From NCBI GenBank assembly GCA_015680685.1, contig MNCI01027436.1, forward strand, positions 59,030 through 123,029: 64,000 nt of DNA, written 5' to 3'. The notes beneath the pieces were generated by a model, which was given only the letters and a program-made list of their open reading frames with translations, did not search any database and was not told the DNA's origin. The first letter of the stretch is position 1; every line of letters begins with the position of its first letter. This DNA is from Gnetum montanum (lineage: Eukaryota; Streptophyta; Gnetopsida; Gnetales; Gnetaceae). The position numbers and the translations under genes are program-made. Below are positions 23,878 through 35,026 of this stretch, piece by piece.

Positions 23878-24340
23878 ACACTACGCCATGCTTTGCTATG
23901 TAGCGTAGCAAGCTTCAAAAAATTATTTCAGACTGAAGTGCTATGCTACACTACATAGCATAGCGTAGCATGGCAACAACTATACAACCCATTCCACCAC
24001 CCAACTTCAAGTCCTTCAACAATGTCCCTTTTCGTCAGGAAGTGATGGACCATGTCTGCTGCTACACTATGCTGAGCTACATGGCGCAGCGAGGTGTAGC
24101 AATCCTATGGAAGAAACAAAAGGTAGCTCAAAGGGTAGAATCAGTGAAGTTTGCAAGTATAACAACATGGGAAGAAAATTTTGCAAATGGGCAAAGTTTT
24201 TGCAACTAAGGCTAGTTGCTACACTACGTAGCATAGCAAACATGCAACACACATGTAGCAGAATATGCGGCAACATGCTACGCTACGTCGAGCATGCTAT
24301 GCTACACCAAGCATGCTACGCTACAAAGCATAGCAAAGCA
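23878..24340 (+). repeat. GCTACG/CGTAGC palindrome cluster in U3
   Basis: Many copies of GCTACGCTACG, TACGTAGC and CGTAGCATAGC lie upstream of the TATA box, several forming perfect short palindromes. TACGTA has the ACGT core that plant bZIP factors bind (A-box type). The same kind of cluster is in the U3 of H and J, and I has a related GCGTAA series. Confidence 0.75.
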
Positions 24341-24567
24341 TGCGGGTGGTTGTGTGACATCAATGCACTTCACCTAATTGAACCATTGGCACATGTCTCC
24401 AGACACAAATGACACGATTATAGCAGGCTTATAGTTACAACATAGCAAACTCACATTACAACAGTTGTGCAGGTCCAATGGTCATGCATGACATGTGTAG
24501 CATAAGAAATTCAATGTGGGCCTAGAGCACGTGGCGTCTAGACCACCCCTTTAAATACCCTTGGTCC

Positions 24568-24575
24568 TATAAATA
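24568..24575 (+). promoter_or_regulatory. TATA box of LTR G
   Basis: TATAAATA lies in the context GGTCCTATAAATAC. The same context is found at 38567, 53237 and, inverted, 54336, so it is the conserved core promoter of family 2. Confidence 0.82.
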
Positions 24576-25223
24576 CTCTAATGTGTAACATTCAAAGGGT
24601 TCAGAAATTTTTTAATTTCCTAACTCTCCTTCTCTCTGGCACTCAAGCTCTCTTCCTGGTGCATTGTAACATTGAGCATTGTAAGCTTTCTATTTGACAC
24701 TGTAAACAGTTAGCGTTCTCAGCTGGAATTTTGCTCTATCCCCCTTCTACCACCTTTGTAGAAGTCCCACATTGTCAACTCCTAAGTCCACGCCCAAGCG
24801 CATAACTATCTTTGCTCCACACGTCCTGGTTACTCTTAGGATCTCTGCACTCTGTAATGCTATGCAACCGACTGTAGCCATCTTGACAGAGCAAGCTTGT
24901 AGCTTCAGAGCGGTGCACTTTTCTAACTACATTTTTACTTGGTTCCCTACTTATTGCTGTGTTTTTACATTATTTTATGCCTTATTTACTTTTAAGTATT
25001 ACTTTGCATTATTTCATGCTTTCATTCCTATTTTAAAATTATATGTTGCAAAAGGCTATATAGATGTCGACTAAGTCCCTGTCTGATTGACCAGACCGTT
25101 CAGGGCATCCTGTATCTACTCACACCTAACACGGCCCTCCCACAGGTACTGGGTTGAAGCTGTCGCACTCGTCGACCCCTTGGTGTTTTCTAATCACCAA
25201 CATTTTCAGTCGCTATAGTTTTC

Positions 25224-25240
25224 TAGCACTAGAAGGAGGG
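25224..25240 (+). other. primer binding site of element G
   Basis: TAGCACTAGAAGGAGGG lies six bases after the LTR. Compared with TGGTGCTAGAAGGAGGG in element I it shows G-to-A changes. I did not assign the primer tRNA. Confidence 0.7.
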
Positions 25241-25339
25241 CCTTTTGGTGCCTTTTTTGCATGTCACGGTAGTTCTGTGAGCCTTTTGCACCCTAATATG
25301 CATAAGCATGAACATGACATCCTTTTGTGGGTGTTTGCA

Positions 25340-25800
25340 CTTTGTGCTGTGTAGATCGGTCACCTCGACGGTTCCTCGAGAATCCCATAGAACACAAGGC
25401 CTCCGATCACCAGTTAACTAGCTTGTCTTACGATAGTCTTGCATGCATTATGTACCCCATCACGCGTGGTATAGATCAGTCACTTTGACGGTCCCTCAGG
25501 GATCCTGCGAGAAATAAAGCCTTCTTGTTCACCAGTTAACTTGCCCATCCTACAGTAGTCTCACATGCGTTCTGTACCCCATCGTGCGTGGTACAGATTG
25601 GTCGCTTCGATGGTCCCTTGGGGATCCTGCGAGAAATAAAGCCTTCTTGTTCACTAGTTAACTTGACCATCCTATGGTATTCTTGCACGCGCTCTGCACC
25701 CTATCGTGCATAAGCATAAATGTGACACCCTTTTGGGGTTGTTTACGCTTTGTGTGGTGTAGATCGGTCACCTTGACGGTTCCTCGGGAATCTGACAAGA
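25340..25800 (+). repeat. about 120-bp tandem repeats in the leader of G
   Basis: Between PBS and gag, a unit containing AGATCGGTCACCTCGACGG, CAAGGCCT, GTTAACTTGCC and GTACCCCATCGTGCG recurs. The anchors lie at about 25351, 25469, 25591 and 25757. The first three are about 120 bp apart; the fourth follows an extra 45 bp. Element H has the same array, while element I has a single copy. Confidence 0.75.
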
Positions 25801-25887
25801 TGTAAAGCCTTCTTTTTGTTGCTTTTTGTTTTCTTTGTGCTTTTGCATTTTTGCATAACCACTTTTTGCATAACCACTCGCTTAACA

Positions 25888-28341
25888 ATGGCTTTTTCAA
25901 ATACTGCTGCTAACACCTTCAATGTTGAAGCTCCCATCATGGTTCAAGGCACTACCTGTGCTGAACAACCATTGAACCCAACGTTGGAAACACGTAGATC
26001 TGTCAGAATCCAAAATTGGGGACTTGAGGGATTAGCCCAGCAACATGAGCATTACAATTTAATCTGTGCAAAGGTGCAGGCCAATCTGCCCTTGGAAATA
26101 CATGAACTTGAGGACAAATGTAGCTTCGCGTTTGCTTATTGCAATAGAAAGGAATTCATTCCTACTCTCGGTGTTTCTTTAACTTTAACATAAGAGTATC
26201 AATGGCTTCTAGACCAACAAATCCAGTTGGCTAGGCTTAGGGAGCAACATGACATAGCGTCCAACCAGGATGACACCTTTTAGGATGGATAGGAGGAATT
26301 CGATTCCCAATCAGATGAGGAAGGCCCAACCAATCCCGTTCTTGTCCCTCCTACCCAGTCATTTTGGGCCAAGCCATTTTCTATCACCGCTCCCTTTGTG
26401 ATTACGCCTACACTCCCACAACCCGCAACTACAACTTCTATGGGTAGCCATGCTAATCCCATGGTGTTTCAATGCCCCCTCTCGCCTGTTTCACCTATTT
26501 CATTTGCAGCTACTATTCGTTTGCAAACTGTTTAGCATTCTATTCCTGTAGCACATCATGTGCCAATCACGGCTACCCTACCACATGTTCATACCATGCC
26601 TACTTCACAATTGTGCACGACTTCTACTTCTATTCCTACATTCACGTTTGTTCCAACCATTGTGGTAGGCCCCAACCCATCCATGTGGTGGGCCCCATTT
26701 ACTTATTTACCTAACCTACAACCATTGCAAATGTCTCACTACATCCGTTTGCAAGCCTACTAAGCCTCACGAATGGTACAACCTAACACGAGGCTATGTT
26801 CTATGCTGCTCGTGACCCAAGCAGTTCATCCGACAGCCCAACTCGTGGTTGTTGCTCTAACAACACCACCCGTAGGGTGGTGGATAGCATAAGCAGCACC
26901 GCTCGTGGGGGTCATCCCAACGGTACTATCGATGGGTCACATTGCCACCCCCACCACACTACAAGTGGGAGCTACCTTCGTAGCTCCCCAACCATCTACA
27001 ACATCATCAGGTCTGGACCAAGCATTCCAGCTCATCCAGACTCTCACTAAGGAAATAAAATGCCTCAAAGATGTTGGGTCTGACATAGTACAAGTCATGG
27101 ACTTTTACTAGGATGACCCCATCAGCCCTACAATCCCTACTTTGACACTACCCCCAGGGATGTCTCTCCCACACTTTATGAAGTACGATGGGGAGGAAGA
27201 TCCCAATGCACATCTTATTACCTTCAGGTCTAAATCTTTGCTATTGCAATAATGGTTGCATAAGATCATTTGCATCTTCACCATGTCCCTAGCTGGGAAA
27301 GCCTTGGATTGGTACCTCGCATTGCCATGCTCATCCATTTCAACTTTGGAAGAGTTGTTGACCCAGTTTGTGACACGCTTCAAGTACAACTTGAAGCCAG
27401 AGACCATGATGGATCAATTGATGAGCATGAAGCAAGATGCTCTAGAGCCAGTCCAAAAGTTCATTCAACATTGGAGTGTAACCCTTAACAAAATCTCCAA
27501 GTCCATCGTAGAGGCCCACCTACTAGCCGTCTTTAAGGATGTAGTGAACAACTTCATTAAGTCTAAACTGTACTACCTCACTCCTCGCTCTCTTAGTCAG
27601 GATTTTGCTCAAACCAAGAGCATACAATACATGGTTGAGGCAAGCAAAGACCTGGCCTACATCACTTACAAAAACACCTTCATAAAAAAGGACAAGGATA
27701 AAGCCCTAACAACCATAGTGGCCACTGTGGCAACTGAGTCCAAGCCCAAACCTAGCAATAATGGTAGCAAGAACAACAAGAAACCGGCCATACCTGCGGC
27801 TAACCCCATGCCCAAATAGGGCCATGTGACACAACCTACTATACTTACACCTGAGACATCTACACAACCTAAACCCAAATTTGAGCACAAAGATCGCTCA
27901 AAGTACACCCCACTACCTATTAAGCCTTCAGAACTCTTGAAGCCACTATTGGTAGTAAGATACATCCAGCACAAGCAGATTTCAGAAGAAGCAATCATGA
28001 AACATCAATGCTATTGTGAGCTCCTTAGGAATCCCTCTTTGGCCCTGCCCAATGAGCCTCCAGTTCCTAGGGGTTTCAGGCTAGACAGGTTTTGTGACTA
28101 CCACCAACAGTGTGATCACAACATGGATTACTGTCTGGCGTTGCAGGACAAAATCCAAAGATTAATTGACCAAGGGAAACTAGTGCTAGACGAAAGCAAC
28201 CCAGTACACCCTGAAAACCAATCTATGTATGTCTACATAGATCCCTTCAACACCAACAACGTCGGTTACCTAATCAATGCCATCGACATTGATAGTGATC
28301 CTGGGCCATCCCAGCAGCCATTTGTGGTTCGTGTGCCTTAG
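25888..28341 (+). pseudogene. gag of element G (Tat-like)
   Basis: The frame starts MAFSNTAANTFNVEAP at 25888, after the leader repeats. The N-terminal block (LNPTLETRRSVRIQ, EHYNLICAKVQA) is shared with H and I. A Pro/Thr-rich spacer with several stops follows. LDQAFQLIQTLTKE and DFY come just before an in-frame TAG at 27109-27111. The gag core then runs on: MSLAGKALDWYLALP, STLEELLTQFVTRFKYN, PVQKFIQHWS and FIKSKLYYL (27256-27600). A Lys-rich linker and a Tat-type zinc finger, FCDYHQQCDHNMDYC (about 28087), follow. The open frames 27256-27819 and 27826-28341 are long for an old copy. Confidence 0.86.
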
Positions 28342-29719
28342 CGCAATGCACCAGCACCACCAGCGGTTACTTGAAGCTTGTAGTAGCTGTTCGTACTAAA
28401 AGTCCCTCCACGGGCATCCACCTTTGCGCCACCTGTTGGTGGGGCCACATGATCCCACCCACTAACACCTCTAGCTCTATTCATCATCAGGGAACCAATT
28501 CCATCGATAGTCCTTATTACACGTAAAACCCCTAAATAGCCTTCTTGCCCCGAAAGGCGAGAAGTCCACTTCACGAGTAAGACATCAAAGGGAAGTACTA
28601 TCAAAGGTACCCCCAAGCCTACCTCTTTTGCTCGCTACATTTGTGCTTTCACAACCAAAGGCAAAGGTCAACATGACCACACAACCTATATCACTCTGCC
28701 AACAAGGATTTGAACCTAGATTCGAAGTCGCTCCTCCTTAAGAAATTTGTCTTCTGGGACAGATAGAAGAAGAGGAAAGTGTCAAACTAGGAGGTGGCCA
28801 AGACCTCTTAGATGCTCTCACATAGGTCAAACGAGCTCTAAAACAAAAAAACACTACATTGAGCTTGTACGACTTGATCATGACATCTACTCCACACCGT
28901 GGGGCTCTGATCCACATGTTTATATCAACTCTGGTCAATGAGGACATGCCAATGGAAGAAGAAGTGATCTACTCAGTCATGCTTCCCTCCGTGCCCGTAG
29001 GATTAGAATAGCCTCAACTAACCTTTTGCAACGATGCCATTAGGGAAGATCCCGAGCGGGGTCGAGTGACTATGGTGCCCCTTTTCATCACAATTCGGGT
29101 CGGCCAACATCAGATCCGAAGGGTATGTGTTGATGATGGGGCTGCCATGAATGTCATCCTTTTCCCCATTGTAGACAAGCTGGGCTTGGTCGACCAGATC
29201 AGACCCATAACGACAACATGCTTGAGGTTGTTCAATGGGACATGAGTCATGGTAAAGGGCACAGTTCACATAAACTTCATAGCAGGGGACTAGTTCCCCA
29301 CAAACACAACATTCATCGTGGTCAAGAAAATGCTTGGGTTTAGCCTAATCTTGGGGAGATTGTGGTTAGCACAACTTAGGGTTGTCTCCTCACTCATACA
29401 CTAGGAAATCCACATGCCTTACATAGGTAGGGAAGTGGTGATCCACAATGATGAAGTAGCAATGCAAGAGATCCACAACATAGGCATGGAAGAAGGTTCA
29501 AAGGTCATAACTTCTAAGAATGAAGTGCCTGTTGCAACTTACACTAACTACTTGGCAGAGGGGCTAGCTCAGCAAGTTGATCCCCAAAACAAAAATGCAT
29601 GGATTGAGTTACCCTTCCAAGTGGGAGGCAATGATGTCGATGAAGGCCCTGGCAAAGCACCTCAACCTTACACCTCATTGAACCCGTGTTGGGTCAAGAA
29701 GCAACTTCACCTAGTGTAG
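28342..29719 (+). pseudogene. protease region of element G
   Basis: After a gag-protease linker without a recognised domain (28342-28740) comes LGGGQDLLDALT, then LSLYDLIMTSTPHRGALIHM. These are typical of the region before the Tat protease. The active site is readable as VCVDDGAAMNVI (about 29125), then LGLVDQIRP, LRLFNGT and FSLILGRLWLAQLR (about 29340), the latter the flap-side motif. The active-site D-T/S-G is altered, so activity is doubtful. A tail reading to 29719 (101-residue open frame 29414-29719) ends gag-pro. There is no RT directly after it: a hairpin array and an antisense gene come first. Confidence 0.82.
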
Positions 29720-29759
29720 CAACCCCACTGCTTCCTACCCACACATTGCTCATATGCTC

Positions 29760-30030
29760 CTATGCTATGGCCTAAAACGACCTAAAACTAGCAATGTGCG
29801 ATGGCCCAAAATGGCCTAAAACTAGCAACGTACATTCACGCAATGGCCTGAAATGGCCTAAAACTACGCTATGGCCCGAAACGGCCTAAAACTAGCGATG
29901 CTATGCTATGGACCAAAATGGCCTAAAACTATGCTATGGCCTGAAACGGCCTAAAACTTGCAATGCTATGCTACTGCCCAAAATGACCTAAAACTACACG
30001 ATGGCCCAAGATGGCCTAAAACTAGCATAA
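29760..30030 (+). repeat. hairpin repeat array 1 of G (GGCC stems)
   Basis: About ten units of the form ATGGCCCAAAATGGCC then TAAAACTAGCA lie after protease. Each unit can fold as GGCC, a 6-nt loop, GGCC, followed by the tail. The same array follows protease in H (43728-43975). Confidence 0.8.
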
Positions 30031-30272
30031 GTTACCAATAAGATGTTGTTCAAGTTGTTGATGCATCATCCCTTTGGTGTGTTATGCAATGGCCCAAACT
30101 GGCCTACAAATAGCATGTGAAAGCATGAATATTATATACAAAACTCACGTATACAATACACGAGTTAGCGCAAAATCATCTCACTTCATTCAAAACTTTC
30201 ATCTTTCAAACAATGTTTATGAAATTTCAAAAATACAAAATTTTGAATTTTTTTTTTAAAAATCCCTTGTGG

Positions 30273-33200
30273 TCATGGGTTGTCTTTGTTTGCATCATTT
30301 CCACCATCCGTTCTTGCATCATCTCTCTTCGCATGGCTTTCCCTTGCTTTGTTCCTCACCAACCCTTTATTTTCTCCCTCTACGGGTGTTGCACCCTCAT
30401 CTGGAGCCTGCATTGTGGGAACGAAGTGGTCAACTAGCAAACACAAAATACAACAGAGCATAAAAATTAGCATGATAAACATTGACTAACCTAAGAAAGG
30501 CATGCATCTGTCTCAAAGGGTATTTGGTCTAAACCGAGCTCGAGGTGATGCCAGACCTCCTCTACGATGATGTCTACCCAACATCTTTTGTCTGGTGCAA
30601 CATCTGCTGCAATAGCTCTCTCCCTTTCGGTGGGTGTCCACCTTGGAGGCCCTAGAGAATATGAGATGATCGCGGCCTCTCCTGTGGATAGGGTCACCTT
30701 TGGTTTAGGAGATTTCATGACCTTGACCTACTCTTTAAACCTGGCATAGGCTTCAGAAGTGTCAATGGCATTTATGAACGCTTCATACGTAAATGCCTCC
30801 ACAATGGTGTCTTCATATAGTTTTCGATGGGCAGCATTCTCCTACTTATGCATATGTTTATGGTTCCTTTAGGTCTGCCCCCATTTGAAAATCTTAGTAC
30901 TGAGGTCTTTTAGGTCCTAACACTTTTGGTCTAGTAGGTCCATCTACATCTGCTACTCTATTAGTTCATGGGTGGTCTTGACATTCTAACATGCAACTGT
31001 TCAAAACCTAGCATGGTCTACCACAGCTGTGCGCCAATCCTCCTTGTTAGTGCTGTGGGCCATGAAGAACTTGTTCCTCGACTTAAGGTCCTCCACCTCA
31101 GCCCTCAAGATGACCTCCCTTTGCTCAGTCCTCTGGACCCATTTCCATAGCTCCTTGTTGGTACATTTGCACTCCCACAGAGAGTGTGCTAAGTGTAAAG
31201 AGCATTTGCAGACCTCGTTGTATGCATGACGAGATACCTCAATCTCTACTGGTAGGAATGTGGACACAACACCGACCTTCAAAGGTCATGTCGGGTCCCA
31301 TTTGAGTCGAGAAGCTACCATGACACAAAGAACACACCAATCACATTAGCATAGCACAAGTAGCAAACGCAAGAAATTTTAGCATAACAATGCAAGAGCA
31401 AACAACACTACTACTTACCCACTTCAAGGTCCACCTCCTAAAGGCAACCAATCATTTCTTCAACAATCCCTTGCATAAACATGAACTTGTTAGGGATTTC
31501 AGCCCAGGATCCCCCATGAACCGGAAGGGGTTCTGTGGCATCGGCGATAGCACCTGTTGCGTAACCAAACACATTAGCAATGAACAAAACAAACTATGAT
31601 AAGGAAGACATATTGTCGAACTCACCAACATTCGGTTGTGGTCTCTCTTCCACCTGATGCGAAACGATGGTAAAGGCCTGGCCGGAAGTTCCTCCCAGGT
31701 CCTTGTGGACCTCCTCTTCATGTGTTGGTGCTTTTCCTTTGAGGAGACCAACATCTCTTTTATTCAAGGGAGATACTTTAATAGGAGGATTCTCCCTAAT
31801 AACGAGAGCCCCTACCCTAGCTGTAAGAGCTCTCTGCATTTCAATTGGGGCCCTTCTCTCTGAGACTAGGGCCCCCGCATCTTTATTTGTTGTCCCTATC
31901 CTAAGGGCCGACACCTCTTCATCACCTTCTTCTTCTTCTCCTTTTTCTTCTGGTGGTAAAAAAACACATTTGCATTACCTCAAAGCAAGTTAGCCTAAGA
32001 TAGATGCCACGCTATGCTATGCCACCTAGCGTAGCAGACAATAGCAAAGCTAGCATTGAACAAAAGCACTTACCAATAGGAGGCTGCATGCTCTGCAGCT
32101 TAAGCCGTAGTCTTCGCCCTTCCTCCTCCTCCACACAAAGGATTTCCTTAGCTAGAGGAGGCCTCTTTTGCTACAAATTTCTAGCCACAGTCTTAGCTAT
32201 GAGACGCTCACCCCTTGACATGCTACCATCCACGACGGGGGGTGTCTCGCCTACGCTATCCTGGCCACGAACATTATGGGCCACCTGATCCTTAGTTGTT
32301 ATAGAAAATGACTCCCTGATTACTTCTGGAAGATCCTGGGCTTGGATGGTACAAAAGACCTGGCAAATCCAAGGTCTGGAAATCTGGTCATGATTTTGCA
32401 TGACCCAGCCTAATTTCTCTTGGACCACCAAGAACTCTGCAAAGTGCTTAAGGTAGCCTATGTAGAAGGCATAATGGATGTTTGAATGGGACTCCATTTT
32501 CATACTGTGCCCCAAGATTTTAGCCCGCAATCCTTTACATAGGGACTTAGCCCAGTTGTAATGGGTCCCATCCTTCATAACCTCATGCATTATCCAGGCC
32601 TGCTCAAGCCCCAGGACCTTTCCCTAGGTGAGCAGTTGGGGGAATGTATGAGCCTAGAAGATGGGGTAAAACTCCTTGGTGGGACCATCCTTGAGTTTGT
32701 TCATAGGAAACTGCTTACGCTCGTTGGTGAGCCTTAACCACTCCTGAATGTCCTTCTTTTGGAGGATTAGCTCCATTTTGGACTTTGACCCTATCGAAAT
32801 GCCTTTGGCAGGGACATTGAACAGATCCACGAATAGCTGGTCATTGATGTCAATAATCACCGATGCATCATGCATGTGTAGACAAAAGAGGCTCACCTTA
32901 TCGAAAAATGATTCGACTAAGGTAAGCATCTTGGCTGCAGCAACGTTCGGATTCAGGGCTAGGAATAGATCTAGAAGCCCCAACTTTTTGAGGTTCTAGA
33001 TCAGGGCATCTAAGGCCCCGCCATTCAACTAGCATTGGCTCTTCTCTACTTCATCATATTTGAAGTAGACATTCACCCCTTGCACTTCAGTAGTTACCAC
33101 CATCACATCCTGAGGCTTCTTTGCCCCTGTAACAGTTCTGCAAATACATTTAGCAAGAAACGTAGAAAATTCAAAATTTCAAAGACACTTACACATGTGG

Positions 33201-34678
33201 TGCTTACCGCTTGACCTACTAGGTCGGTATGGTAGTGGGAACTATGGGAGTTCAACCAAAAATTCTTCAACCATAACTGCTTTGAAGGGTTTTACCCACT
33301 CGCCATCTAGCCAACCTTGCCTCCTACACTAATCGTAGATGGAAGAATATATATCTAGGTAGGTGTGGTATTCATCCCCGCATTACCTGATCACACCCGC
33401 CCATAGGTTCTCAGCATAAGAGAACTCCTACAGGGCTAGTTGTACTATGGCCAGTAAGCCTGGTAGGTCATGAACTCCATCCTCATTGATGAAGAACCTG
33501 GTAGCAAATGCATACTATTAGCATTAGGCCACTATGGCCAGCATCACACAAATACAGCAGAATAAAGCTGCGAAACTCACCTACCAGTAAAGTAGATAGT
33601 CCCCTAGGGGTTTTGGAAGCACGTTGTCATAAAACGTGCAAGGAACAATGTGTTGAAATGATGGTGGCAGCTATATTCATTCATATCCTAGATTCAGGCT
33701 AAGTGCCTTAACCCTATTGGGTGTTGACTGTATCCTTCTCCTTGCCCACTCGTGATTGCCCCATTGATCAGAAACCTCAGAATTCCTTGGCTTGGCCCAG
33801 GAAAAATGGCTTCTATTATGCTAGCTACCTCCTCCTCCTCCATGGAGGACCAAACAATCACACTAAAGTGGGCAAGGAGAAATTGTAGGAAGTCCTGCAC
33901 CCCTTTCCTGAACTAGACCCCTCACTCTCCCATATGTATCTGGGGAGAAGGATCATTAGCCACAAGTCGGCTCACGTGACACAGGACCCCTCTAATTTCC
34001 AAAATAATTAGTCTGGGCCTCAACCCCACCCTACACAACACAATTTGCAAATGTTAGCATCATATCTAAGGGCAATACACACGCAACGTAGCAACGCCTA
34101 GCAGTTTATATATGTAACGTAACATAATTGTCTACCTGTACATAACGTAGCAAGGGTGTGAAAGCCTAGCGTAGTAAGAACATGCAAGTAGCCTAGCATA
34201 GCAATAGAATAATTAGCAACATGCCCTAACAAAACACGTGTCACACCATCACATCGTACATGGACTAGCCCTCCTAAGGGTTCTATGTCACACCATGTGA
34301 AGGCCAAGCAACTTAAACTACCCCAGCCCCTGTGGTTATGACAACCGTGATGGTGGCGGTTTTAGTGGCCTTGCATGCAACTATGACATAGCATTTATGT
34401 ATTTTCCACGACTGAAACGGTGATAATAGTGATGCAAAGGCCGAAAATGATGTGACCACAAAAAACACATGTAGCCAAGAATGGATGCAAAATGACTAGG
34501 ATGCAAAACAAAAGCAGAGAACAACAGAAGACATAAAATGAAAAGGCGAAGGAAACACAATAACCTACTGGGTCAATGGTGTGCTCTTCCACGCAACAAT
34601 GCACACTTATATTGCATGCCCTAGGGTCTTCCTTGCCTCCTCGACCTTTGCAAGTGCTAAATGAACCTTAGAAGCCAT
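30273..34678 (-). pseudogene. antisense multi-exon gene carried by element G
   Basis: A gene lies opposite to the element, between protease and RT. I propose eight exons: 34678-34569, 34030-33581, 33497-33208, 33126-32074, 31949-31626, 31553-31419, 31314-30491 and 30433-30273. Junctions 1 to 6 have GT donors (GTAGGT, GTGAGT, GTAAGC, GTAAGT, GTGAGT, GTAAGT) and AG acceptors, and they join in frame. Exon 1 begins MASKVHLALAKVEEARKTL. Exons 2-3 resemble an FCP1/NIF phosphatase: LIILEIRGVL, FLQFLLAHFSVIVWSS, NTLFLARF, CFQNP. Exon 4 (IIDINDQLFVDLFNVPAKG, IQEWLRLTNERK) resembles plant transposon-associated proteins, weakly. Exon 5 is acidic, exon 7 coiled-coil. A few stops (exon 1, exon 7) and a frame shift near the last junction make this copy broken. 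The name and function are unknown. Confidence 0.7.
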
Positions 34679-34831
34679 TGTCCTGCTTGTAGATTTACAC
34701 ACTTCGCTATAAAGAAAACTCATCTTGTTAGTTGTTAGCACAATTGCTTCGTGCTCCGAAATCGCCTTGTGCTACAATGTGGGCTCTACACTCTTATGGT
34801 GAGAATGGAAAGATTGCTAGGGTTTAACCCC

Positions 34832-34839
34832 TATTTATG
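34832..34839 (-). promoter_or_regulatory. TATA-like box of the antisense gene in G
   Basis: On the minus strand CATAAATA followed by GGGG lies about 155 bases before the proposed start at 34678. H has the same box at 46965-46972. An in-frame ATG further upstream (34723) is present in G. Confidence 0.5.
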
Positions 34840-35026
34840 GTCATAATGACAAGATAGGAAAACTTGCTGCTCTCTCTCTCTGATTGATCCAAAGCGCACG
34901 GTACAGTGTAGCATGCTCGCCACAACATCATAGCACTGTTAGCATTAAAGTTGTGACATGCTCCAAGCCAACTATTTGCTTTCCCAAAAATAAAAAATAT
35001 ATATATATATTTTTGTTATGGATCTA

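Larger units (their letters stand above)
23594..25217 (+). repeat. 5' LTR of element G
   Basis: This LTR of about 1624 bp starts TGAAACACCC. Its end, GCTATA at 25217, is the decayed form of TTACA seen in element I (61565). U3 has a dense cluster of GCTACG and TACGTA palindromes. The TATA box is at 24568-24575. Homologous LTRs lie at 37603, 52263, 53633 (minus) and 60063. Confidence 0.88.

Noticed and set aside
25816-25887. Earlier start for G gag with a hydrophobic N-terminus
   Set aside because: The extra residues have no equivalent in I; H and G share the start MAFS. The hydrophobic stretch is U-rich leader.
29720-30260. Possible CRISPR-like array
   Set aside because: The repeats are adjacent units with decayed hairpins in a plant retrotransposon, with no unique spacers of constant length and no cas genes.
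34980-35010. ATATATATAT run as a promoter or origin
   Set aside because: It is a short simple repeat in the spacer before array 2; H has no equivalent run.
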